A stretch of 55,287 nt of DNA from Kitasatospora sp. GAS204B. GTDB taxonomy: Bacteria; Actinomycetota; Actinomycetes; Streptomycetales; Streptomycetaceae. Shown here in pieces: positions 48,926-55,287 of the stretch. A program made the translations under genes and the position numbers. Each line of letters begins with the position of its first letter. The first letter of the stretch is position 1. Below the pieces are notes generated by a model, which ran no database searches, had not been told where the DNA came from, and saw nothing but the letters and a program-made list of their open reading frames with translations. The DNA lies in the NCBI RefSeq assembly GCF_029892155.1, contig NZ_JARZAG010000040.1:1-55287 (forward strand), given 5' to 3'.

Positions 48926-48954
48926 TTGAACGTGTTCAAATCCAGGTCTACAGT
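48926..48954 (+). promoter_or_regulatory. Promoter with palindromic operator
   Basis: TTGAAC (48926-48931) and TACAGT (48949-48954) are 17 bp apart. The -35 belongs to the perfect palindrome TTGAACGTGTTCAA (48926-48939), a typical repressor-site form. The promoter serves the membrane protein at 48997 and lies 93 bp from the kleisin-like start on the other strand. Confidence 0.68.
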
Positions 48955-48996
48955 CAGCCTCGCCGGACAACGGGTCCGGCCCGAGGGGGGAATCTC

Positions 48997-49518
48997 ATGC
49001 CCGTCGAAGCTGTCGGGGCCGCCGAGCTGCGCACCGTCCGCCGCTGGCTCTGGATCTTCATCGTCTGCCTGGCGCTGAGCGGCCTGACCGCGTTCCCGCT
49101 GCGCACCGAGACCGACTGGCTGGGCAGGCTGGCCCACCACGCGCCCACCCCGGAGCCGCTGCTGGCCTGGCTGGACCGGATCCGCGCCGGACTGGCCGAC
49201 ACCGGCACCCGCTACCCGTTCATCGCCTACGGCACGGACTGGCTGGCCTTCGCCCATCTGGTCATCGCGGGGGCGTTCTGGGGGCCGCTGCGCGATCCGG
49301 TGCGCAATGTCTGGGTCGTGCAGTGGGCACTCGGGGCCTGCGTCGCGATCCTGCCGCTCGCCCTGATCTGCGGGCCGCTGCGCGGGATCCCGGTGTTCTG
49401 GCGATTCATCGACATGTCGTTCGGCGTCTTCGGGGCGATCCCGCTGCTGCTGGTGCTGCGGGCGATCCGGCGCCTGGAACGGGCTCAGGCGCCGTGCGGG
49501 TCAGTCCTCCAGGGCTGA
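48997..49518 (+). CDS. Membrane protein of unknown function
   Basis: This 173-residue protein has four hydrophobic helices (WLWIFIVCLALSGLTAF, WLAFAHLVIAGAFWG, VVQWALGACVAILPLALICG, FGVFGAIPLLLVLRAI). An extracytoplasmic or periplasmic loop contains TETDWLGRLAHHAPTPEPLL. The ATG at 48997 has GAGGGGGG six nucleotides upstream. Its promoter shows a TetR-like palindrome. I do not recognise a family; the end overlaps the convergent phosphatase gene by 18 bp. Confidence 0.7.
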   Translation: MPVEAVGAAELRTVRRWLWIFIVCLALSGLTAFPLRTETDWLGRLAHHAPTPEPLLAWLDRIRAGLADTGTRYPFIAYGTDWLAFAHLVIAGAFWGPLRDPVRNVWVVQWALGACVAILPLALICGPLRGIPVFWRFIDMSFGVFGAIPLLLVLRAIRRLERAQAPCGSVLQG

Positions 49519-50292
49519 GCGCACCGTGTCCCAGCAGTGCGGGTCGGCCGCGACCAGCAGTCCGGTGCGCTCGTCGGCCACCCCGTACTCGGCGCCGTCC
49601 AGCCGCCGCGCCACCCCGCCCGTCTCGCGCACCAGCAGCGTGCCGGGCGCGTGGTCCCAGGGCAGGGTGCGGTGGTAGCGCAGGAAGTCGAGCCGCCCCG
49701 TTGCCAGTTCCGGATAGTCCACACCGGCGCTGCCGGTGCCGGAACCCAACTCGGCGACCCGCTCGGCGGCCCGCGCCACCCGCTCGCGCGCGGCCGGATC
49801 CAGGAACCGGCTGAGCGCCGCCCCGCGGAGCTCGTCGAGCGCGCCGGGCGCTGGTGCGCGCCGCAGGCGCACGCCGTCGCGCCAGGCGCCCGCGCCCCGC
49901 TCCGCGAGATAGGCGTGACCGGTCGCGGGCTGCACGATCCAGCAGGCCACCGCCTCGCCCGCCCGCACCAGCGCCGCCATCACCGCGTAATGCGGCCGCC
50001 CCGCGACGAAGTTGGCGGTGCCGTCCAGCGGGTCGACCAACCAGGCGGTCGGCGCCGCGCGCAGCGCGGCCGGCAGGCCCGGGTCGGCGGCGCTCGCCTC
50101 CTCCCCCACCACCGGCGCGTCGAGCACCTCGCGCAGCCGACGGGTGATCAGTTGCTCGGCCTCCCGGTCGGCGGCGGTGACCACCTCGCCCGGGCTCTTC
50201 TCGCTCACCTCCCCCTCGGCCAGCGCCTGGAACCGGGGCAGGATCGCGACGGCCGCCGCCTCGCGGAGGATCTGGGTGACCTGGTCCATCAT
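49501..50292 (-). CDS. Inositol-monophosphatase-family phosphatase
   Basis: This 263-residue Li-sensitive-type phosphatase has the metal motifs GEEAS (residues near 70), WLVDPLDGTANF and WDHAPGTLLVRETGG. It could act on inositol-1-phosphate, histidinol phosphate or a nucleotide-type substrate; motif reading cannot decide. TATCAT (minus strand, 50305-50300) is seven nucleotides before the ATG at 50292, supporting a leaderless start, while the frame is open upstream to 50313. Divergent from pxpA. Confidence 0.83.
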   Translation of the reverse strand: MMDQVTQILREAAAVAILPRFQALAEGEVSEKSPGEVVTAADREAEQLITRRLREVLDAPVVGEEASAADPGLPAALRAAPTAWLVDPLDGTANFVAGRPHYAVMAALVRAGEAVACWIVQPATGHAYLAERGAGAWRDGVRLRRAPAPGALDELRGAALSRFLDPAARERVARAAERVAELGSGTGSAGVDYPELATGRLDFLRYHRTLPWDHAPGTLLVRETGGVARRLDGAEYGVADERTGLLVAADPHCWDTVRSALED

Positions 50293-50435
50293 GCCGAGCA
50301 TGATAGGCGGCACGCGTCGGCGGGCACCCGGCCGAACCGGGTGCGGCCGAACGGGGTGACCGGAGCGGACCGGGCCAACCGGGAAGCCCTAACATCCCCT
50401 CAGGCATCCACAGCAGCTCTGGGAGGCAGTGGCTC

Positions 50436-51212
50436 GTGACCGATGGGGTGATCGATCTCAACGCGGATCTCGGTGAGGGGTTCGGACGCTGGACGCTGAC
50501 CGACGACGAAGCGCTGCTCTCGGTGGTGACCAGCGCGAATGTGGCCTGCGGGTTCCATGCCGGTGACCCGTCCACGATGCGGCGGGTCTGCGCGCTGGCG
50601 GCCGAACGGGGGGTGCGGATCGGCGCCCAGGTGTCCTACCGGGACCTGGCCGGCTTCGGGCGGCGGGCGATGGAGGTGCCGCCGGACGAGTTGGCCGACG
50701 AGATCGCCTACCAGATCGGGGCGTTGCAGGTGTTCGCCCGGGCCGCCGGATCCCGGGTGAGCTACGTCAAGTCGCACGGCGCGCTCTACAACAAAGTGGT
50801 GGCGGACAGCGAGCAGGCCGAGGCCGTGGTCGCCGGAGTGCTCCGGGCCGGGGCCGTCTGCGACGGCCCGCTGCCGGTGCTCGGACTGCCGGGCTCCAAG
50901 CTGCTCCAGGTCGCCGAGGGGGTCGGACTGCCGGTGGTGACCGAGGCGTTCGCCGACCGCGCCTACACCTGGGCGGGCACCCTGGTGCCGCGCCGGGAGC
51001 CGGACGCGGTGGTGCACGATCCGGAGACGGTGATCGCGCGGGCGGTGGGGATCGCCAGGGACGGGCTGGTCACCGCGATCGGCGGCGAGCCGGTGGCGGT
51101 CGACGCCCGCTCGCTCTGCGTGCACGGGGACACCCCCGGGGCGGCGCAACTGGCCTGGCGGGTGCGGGGAGCGCTGGCGTCGGCGGGGATCCGGGTGGAA
51201 GCGTTCACCTGA
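50436..51212 (+). CDS. pxpA: 5-oxoprolinase subunit A
   Basis: This 258-residue LamB/YcsF-family protein starts with IDLNADLGEGFGRW and contains NVACGFHAGDPSTM and SYVKSHGALYNKV. With PxpB and PxpC it cleaves 5-oxoproline to glutamate with ATP, removing a cyclised glutamine product. The GTG at 50436 has GGGAGG at 50421-50426. TAACAT at 50391-50396 is a probable -10. First gene of a tightly packed operon: its stop overlaps the pxpB start by one base. Confidence 0.92.
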   Translation: MTDGVIDLNADLGEGFGRWTLTDDEALLSVVTSANVACGFHAGDPSTMRRVCALAAERGVRIGAQVSYRDLAGFGRRAMEVPPDELADEIAYQIGALQVFARAAGSRVSYVKSHGALYNKVVADSEQAEAVVAGVLRAGAVCDGPLPVLGLPGSKLLQVAEGVGLPVVTEAFADRAYTWAGTLVPRREPDAVVHDPETVIARAVGIARDGLVTAIGGEPVAVDARSLCVHGDTPGAAQLAWRVRGALASAGIRVEAFT

Positions 51213-51856
51213 TGACTGATCAACTGATGATCCATCAGGTCGGCAGCCACGCGCTGCTGCTGGAGGTGGCCGGCGGCGAGCGGGTGGCCGCGCTGTACCA
51301 GCGGCTGCTGGCCGAACGGGAGCGGGGCGGGCTCGGCCCGGTGACGGAGATCGTCCCCGCCGCGCGGACGGTGCTGCTGGACGGGCTGCCGCGGCCGGCC
51401 GAGGTGGCCGCGCTGCTGGCCGGCTGGCGGGTGCCCGCGACGGCCCCGCCCGCCGGGCCACTGCTGGAGGTGCCGACCGTCTACGACGGCGCCGACCTGG
51501 CCGAGGTCGCCGCGCACTGGGGAGTCACGCCCGCCGAGGCGGTGGCCCTGCACAGCGGGATCGAGTACCGGGTGGCGTTCTGCGGCTTCGTGCCGGGCTT
51601 CGGCTACCTGACCGGCCTGCCGCCCGAGCGCGAGGTGCCGCGCCGGGCCACCGCGCGCCCCGCCGTCCCGGCCGGTTCGGTGGCGCTGGCGGGCCCGTAC
51701 ACCGGGGTGTACCCGCGCTCCTCCCCCGGCGGCTGGCAACTGCTCGGCCGCACCGGGCTGGTGCTCTGGGACACCGCGCGCGAACCGGCCGCGCTGCTGA
51801 CGCCGGGCGTGCGGGTCAGGTTCGTCCCGGTCGGGGGCGGTCCGTGGCCGAGTTGA
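51212..51856 (+). CDS. pxpB: 5-oxoprolinase subunit B (KipI-like)
   Basis: This 214-residue AHS1/KipI-domain protein has QVGSHALLLEV, PAARTVLLDG, VEYRVAFCGFVPGFGYLTGLP (cited here as IEYRVAFCGFVPGFGYL) and GPYTGVYPRSSPGGWQLLGRT. It is the ATP-binding partner of PxpC. The ATG at 51212 is coupled to the pxpA stop (TGATG), and its 3' end overlaps pxpC by 13 bp. Confidence 0.91.
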   Translation: MTDQLMIHQVGSHALLLEVAGGERVAALYQRLLAERERGGLGPVTEIVPAARTVLLDGLPRPAEVAALLAGWRVPATAPPAGPLLEVPTVYDGADLAEVAAHWGVTPAEAVALHSGIEYRVAFCGFVPGFGYLTGLPPEREVPRRATARPAVPAGSVALAGPYTGVYPRSSPGGWQLLGRTGLVLWDTAREPAALLTPGVRVRFVPVGGGPWPS

Positions 51857-52719
51857 TCGTGCTGCGCCCCGGGCCGCTGAGCACGGTGCAGGACCTGGGC
51901 CGGTTCGGCGTCGCGCACCAGGGGGTGCCCCGGGCCGGGGCGCTGGACCAGCCCGCGTACGCGGCGGCCAACCGGCTGGTCGGCAACCCGCCCGGCGCCG
52001 CCGCCGTGGAGACCACGCTCGGCGGCCTCGCGGTGCGGGCGGTGGACGCCCCACTGGTGGTCGCCGTCACCGGCGCGCCGGCCGCGGTGCGGATCGACGG
52101 GCATCCGGTGGCCTGGGGCGCGGCCGTGCGGCTGCCGGCGGGCGCGACGCTGGACGTCGGACCGGCCGACTTCGGCGTGCGCAGCTACCTCGCGGTGCGC
52201 GGCGGGATCGCGGTGCCGCCGGTGCTGGGCAGCCGCTCGGCGGATCTGCTGACCGGGCTCGGGCCGGCCCCCCTGCGGGTCGGCGACCTGCTGCCGGTCG
52301 GCGCGGCCGCCGGCGGGCCCGGGGTGCCGGGCATCGACCTGCTGCCGCTGCCCGAGATGCCGCGCGAACTGGTGCTGCGGCTGCTGCCGGGACCGCGCGC
52401 CGACTGGTTCCTGCCGGACTCGCTGGTCGCGCTGGCCAAGGCCCGCTACTGGGTGGCGCCGGCCAGCAACCGGGTCGCGCTGCGCACCGAGGGTCCCGGG
52501 CTGATTCGGCGGCGGCACCAGGAACTGGCGAGCGAGGGCATGGTGCTGGGCGCGGTGCAGGTGCCGCCGGACGGGCAGCCGGTGGTCTTCCTCGCCGACC
52601 ATCCGACCACCGGCGGCTACCCCGTGCTCGGCGTGGTGCCGGAGGCCGACCTGGCGGCCGCCGGGCAGGCCAGGCCGGGGACACCGGTACGGTTCGTCCC
52701 GACCCGGCGGCGATCCTGA
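51844..52719 (+). CDS. pxpC: 5-oxoprolinase subunit C (KipA-like)
   Basis: This 291-residue AHS2/KipA-domain protein has GPLSTVQDLGRFGVAHQGVP, ALDQPAYAAANRLVGNPPGA and GYPVLGVV near the end. The start codon is the GTG at 51844, inside the end of pxpB. It completes the 5-oxoprolinase complex. The family is adenylate-type carboxylase-related, and the whole pxpABC order is the standard bacterial one. Confidence 0.91.
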   Translation: MAELIVLRPGPLSTVQDLGRFGVAHQGVPRAGALDQPAYAAANRLVGNPPGAAAVETTLGGLAVRAVDAPLVVAVTGAPAAVRIDGHPVAWGAAVRLPAGATLDVGPADFGVRSYLAVRGGIAVPPVLGSRSADLLTGLGPAPLRVGDLLPVGAAAGGPGVPGIDLLPLPEMPRELVLRLLPGPRADWFLPDSLVALAKARYWVAPASNRVALRTEGPGLIRRRHQELASEGMVLGAVQVPPDGQPVVFLADHPTTGGYPVLGVVPEADLAAAGQARPGTPVRFVPTRRRS

Positions 52720-52722
52720 GGG

Positions 52723-52753
52723 TTGACCTTGCCCCAGGGGGAAGCCCCAGCAT
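52723..52753 (+). promoter_or_regulatory. MerR-type promoter with 19-bp spacer
   Basis: TTGACC (52723-52728) and CAGCAT (52748-52753) are separated by 19 bp. The spacer holds a dyad, CCTTGCCCC/GGGGGAAGC (7 of 9 paired). Long spacers with central dyads are the hallmark of MerR-activated promoters, so the MerR-PP2C gene just downstream probably activates itself and the transporter. Confidence 0.68.
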
Positions 52754-52799
52754 CCTCGGTACCGGGCACGGTGCCCGGGAGGAAGAGGGGGACGAGCAG

Positions 52800-53846
52800 G
52801 TGGACCGGCTGACCATCGGGGCCTTCGCCCGGGCCTGCGGGCTGACGCCGAAAGCGCTGCGGCTCTACGACGAGCTGGGCCTGCTGCGCCCGGCCGAGGT
52901 GGACCCGCTCTCCGGCTACCGCTTCTACGCGCCCGAGCAGTTGGACCGCGCCCGGCTGGTCGCCCACCTGCGCCGGATCGGCCTGCCGCTGGCCCGGATC
53001 CAGCCGCTCTGCGAGCTGACGCCCCGTCAGGCGGCCGCCGAGCTCGGCGCCTACTGGGACGGTGTGCTGGCCGACACGGCCGCGCGGCAGGACCTGGTCA
53101 CCCTCCTCCTCGATCACCTCACCGGGAGTACGGGGATGAACACCACACTGGGGCTGCGCTACGCGGCCCGCACCGATCAGGGCCTGGTCCGGGCCCGCAA
53201 CGAGGACGCCGCCTACGCGGACGGCGGGCTGCTGGCCGTCGCGGACGGCTTCGGCGGACCGGAGGCGGCCGGGGCCGCGGTCGAGGCGCTCAAGCGCTTC
53301 GACCCGGCCGCCGTCGGCCCCGGCGACCTGCTGAACGCACTGGCCGAGGCGGTGCGGGCCGGGGTCGACGGAGCGCCGGACGAAACCGGGACCACGCTCA
53401 CCGCCCTGCTGCTGTCCGGCTCGCGGCTGGCCCTGGTGCACATCGGGGACTCGCGGGCCTACCTGCTGCGGGACGGCGAGCTGTTCCAGATCACCCACGA
53501 CCACACGCTGGTGCAGGCGATGGTCGACGAGGGCCGGATCACCGCCGCCGAGGCCGCCTCGCACCCGCAGCGCAGCATGCTGCTGCGCGCGCTCACCGGC
53601 CCGGACGCCGAGGCGCGGCCCGATGTCTCGCTGCACACCGCCCGGCCCGGCGACCGCTACCTGCTCTGCTCGGACGGGCTCAGCGCGGTCGTCCCACAAG
53701 CCGTCGTGCACACGGTGCTGGGCACCGTCGCCGCCCCCGAACAGGCGGTGCAGCAGCTGATCGGCCTCGCCAACCGGGCGGGCGGTCCGGACAACATCGC
53801 CTGCGCGGTGGCCGATGTGGTGACCGATGTGGTGACCGAGGGCTGA
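52800..53846 (+). CDS. MerR regulator fused to a PP2C-type protein phosphatase
   Basis: This 348-residue fusion has an N-terminal MerR helix-turn-helix (IGAFARACGLTPKALRLYDE, GYRFYAPEQLDRARLVAHLR, residues 5-75) and a short linker helix. From about 115 it has a complete PP2C phosphatase: RTDQGLVRARNEDAAY, VADGFGG, VHIGDSRAYLLRDGEL, LLCSDGLS, GGPDNIACAV. All metal-binding aspartates are present. A DNA-binding sensor with phosphatase activity would link protein dephosphorylation and transcription. The GTG at 52800 follows GGAGG loosely. It is coupled to an MFS transporter four bases downstream. Confidence 0.87.
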   Translation: MDRLTIGAFARACGLTPKALRLYDELGLLRPAEVDPLSGYRFYAPEQLDRARLVAHLRRIGLPLARIQPLCELTPRQAAAELGAYWDGVLADTAARQDLVTLLLDHLTGSTGMNTTLGLRYAARTDQGLVRARNEDAAYADGGLLAVADGFGGPEAAGAAVEALKRFDPAAVGPGDLLNALAEAVRAGVDGAPDETGTTLTALLLSGSRLALVHIGDSRAYLLRDGELFQITHDHTLVQAMVDEGRITAAEAASHPQRSMLLRALTGPDAEARPDVSLHTARPGDRYLLCSDGLSAVVPQAVVHTVLGTVAAPEQAVQQLIGLANRAGGPDNIACAVADVVTDVVTEG

Positions 53847-53850
53847 CGCC

Positions 53851-55101
53851 GTGCCGCCGCGCCTCGCCCTGCTCGACGTCCGCCCGCTTCGACTGCCCGC
53901 GTTCCGCCGGCTCTTCCTCTCCTCCGCGGTCACCGCCGTCGGCGGCCAGCTCACCGCGTTCGCCGTCCCGATCCAGCTCTACCGGCTCACCGGCTCCTCC
54001 CTCTGGGTGGGGCTCGGCAGCGCGGCCGGCCTGCTGCCGATGGTGCTCGCCGCGCTCTGGGGCGGGGCGGTGGCCGACCGCGTGGACCGGCGCCGGGTGC
54101 TGCTGCTCGGCAACGCCGGGATCGCGCTCTGCTCGCTGCTGCTCTGGACCCAGGCGGCCGCGGGCCTGGGATCGGCCACCGTGCTGCTACTCCTGATCGC
54201 CGGGCAGCAGGCCTGCTTCGGCGCCAACTCCACCCTCCGGGGCGCGATCGTGCCCCGCCTGGTGCCGGCCGAGCTGCTGCCGGCGGCCAACGCGCTGCAG
54301 TCCACGGTCAGTTGGCTGGGCGGCATCGGCGGCCCGCTGCTGGCGGGCACCCTGGTCGTGGTCACCGGCCTCGGTCCGCTGTACCTGCTGGACGGTCTCG
54401 CGCTGCTCGCCGCGCTGATCCTCGCCCACCGGCTGCCGGCGCTGCCGCCGACCGGCGGCGGGGCGACCGGCAGCGGGCCGGACGGCTCGGCGCTGCGCGG
54501 TATCGCGGCCGGCCTGCGCTATCTGACGGGGCAACGGATCCTGCTGGTCGCCTACCTGGCCGACTTCACCGCGATGTTCTTCGGCATGCCCGTCGCGCTC
54601 TTCCCGCAGCTGGCCCAGCAGGGCCTCGGGACACCGGCGATCGGGGTCTTCTCGGCCGCGATCTCGCTGGGCGCGCTGCTCGCGGGCGCCTGCTCCGGCA
54701 GCTTCACCCGGCTGCGGCGGCACGGCGCGCTGGTGACCCTGGGGGTCTGCGGCTGGGGCCTGGCGATCACCGGCTTCGGCCTGGTCCACTCGCTCTGGCC
54801 GGCGGCGGTGCTGCTCGCACTCGGCGGGGCGGCGATCGTGGTGCTGAGCGTGTTCCGCAAGACCATCCTCCAGGGCGCCGCCACCGACGCGATGCGCGGT
54901 CGGCTGCAGGGCGCGGACACCGTGATCGCGGCCGGCGGGCCCAGACTCGCGGGGCTGGCGCACGGGACGGCGGGCGCCGCCTTCGGCACCGGCTGGGCGA
55001 TCAGCGGCGGCGGGGTGCTGGTGGTGCTGGTGATGCTCGGCACCGTCGCGGCGGTCCCCGCCTTCTGGCGCTACGCCCCGGCGCAGGCCCTGGCCGGCTG
55101 A
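53851..55101 (+). CDS. MFS exporter
   Basis: This 416-residue transporter of 12 helices resembles the EntS/DHA3 exporters. The loop 2-3 motif reads GGAVADRVDRRRVLLLGN, with FRRLFLSSAVTAVGGQLTAFAV (cited as FRRLFLSSAVTAVGGQ) at the start and FGMPVALFPQLAQQG in the second half. The cargo (siderophore or drug) is unknown. The GTG at 53851 begins four bases after the MerR-PP2C stop: one operon, so expression is probably controlled by that regulator. Confidence 0.85.
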   Translation: MPPRLALLDVRPLRLPAFRRLFLSSAVTAVGGQLTAFAVPIQLYRLTGSSLWVGLGSAAGLLPMVLAALWGGAVADRVDRRRVLLLGNAGIALCSLLLWTQAAAGLGSATVLLLLIAGQQACFGANSTLRGAIVPRLVPAELLPAANALQSTVSWLGGIGGPLLAGTLVVVTGLGPLYLLDGLALLAALILAHRLPALPPTGGGATGSGPDGSALRGIAAGLRYLTGQRILLVAYLADFTAMFFGMPVALFPQLAQQGLGTPAIGVFSAAISLGALLAGACSGSFTRLRRHGALVTLGVCGWGLAITGFGLVHSLWPAAVLLALGGAAIVVLSVFRKTILQGAATDAMRGRLQGADTVIAAGGPRLAGLAHGTAGAAFGTGWAISGGGVLVVLVMLGTVAAVPAFWRYAPAQALAG

Positions 55102-55192
55102 CCTTGTCGGATCAGGCCGCGGCTACCCCCGGCCGCCAGGCTGGGGGCGGATGCCCGGCGTCGCGGGCCCGGAAGGATCCGCCGTGCAGGCC

Positions 55193-55287
55193 CTAGTGAC
55201 CTGAGTCGGAGATTCGTCGGCAGTAGGCGGCGACCTTGTCGAGGATCTCGTCGGCGGTCTTGGTCCAGACGAAGGGGCGGGGTTGCT
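55193..55287 (-). mobile_element. IS630-family transposase, C-terminal end (cut by window edge)
   Basis: On the minus strand the frame reads QPRPFVWTKTADEILDKV, then AAYCRRISDSGH and a TAG at 55195-55193. This is the typical C-terminus of Streptomyces IS630-type transposases. The rest of the gene lies beyond position 55287. No terminal inverted repeat could be seen in the 90 bp between it and the MFS gene. Confidence 0.85.

Overview
The window is very GC-rich, with strong codon-position GC bias, GTG and TTG starts and many convergent or overlapping genes. Gene content (gyl glycerol operon, DasR-type crr-ptsI, subtilisin-inhibitor family, Pls-type poly-amino-acid synthetase, WblC/Crp-like sites, IS630) points to a streptomycete (Streptomyces, Kitasatospora or a close relative). 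It is mostly core-type chromosome with a few accessory insertions. All calls were made by reading the sequence; no database search was run.

Layout. 1-580: leader of a ribosomal RNA operon that runs off the left edge on the minus strand, then the control region of the PTS genes. 581-2840: crr and ptsI (sugar phosphotransferase), ending in a bidirectional terminator. 2845-8640: acetoacetyl-CoA synthetase, M20 amidohydrolase, a DinB-like protein, a Nudix hydrolase and homocysteine methyltransferase. 8756-14117: the glycerol regulon, with an IclR-type regulator (gylR) followed by glpF-glpK-glpD, two matching candidate operators and terminators. 14179-23287: a PEBP/YbhB protein, two small flavin/F420-type proteins, a PucR-type regulator next to a frameshifted alkylsulfatase-like gene, a cytidine-deaminase-like protein, an SDR/ECF-sigma pair facing a TetR gene, and an SGNH hydrolase.

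23256-26159: a 2.8 kb accessory segment bounded by two imperfect direct repeats of about 105-117 bp that both carry the 3' end of gntP. It holds a small membrane protein, cutA, an RsbW-like ATPase, an orphan gene and the remains of two other genes. 26098-28903: gluconate genes gntP-gntK and the divergent GntR repressor. 29015-31476: a small membrane protein, an Old Yellow Enzyme facing an ArsR regulator, and a secreted SSI-type protease inhibitor with an unusual reactive site. 31848-37259: a Pls-type membrane NRPS whose adenylation pocket reads as lysine-specific, followed at once by an M1 metallopeptidase; together they look like synthesis and turnover of an epsilon-poly-lysine-type polymer. 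37231-40896: HEAT-repeat proteins, an alpha/beta hydrolase preceded by a 17-codon leader ORF and hairpin, and a lipoprotein. 40988-48833: a globin/monooxygenase chimera and a three-gene SMC-condensin-like operon (kleisin-like, MukE-like, MukB-like) without the JetD nuclease expected of a Wadjet system. 48997-55101: a membrane protein, an inositol-phosphatase-like enzyme, the 5-oxoprolinase genes pxpABC, and a MerR-PP2C fusion coupled to an MFS transporter. 55193-55287: the C-terminus of an IS630-type transposase cut by the window edge.

The observations most worth following are the JetD-less SMC operon, the lysine-type Pls with its M1 partner, the leader-ORF hydrolase, the gntP-flanked island, the acidic P1 residue of the SSI protein and the MerR-PP2C regulator.
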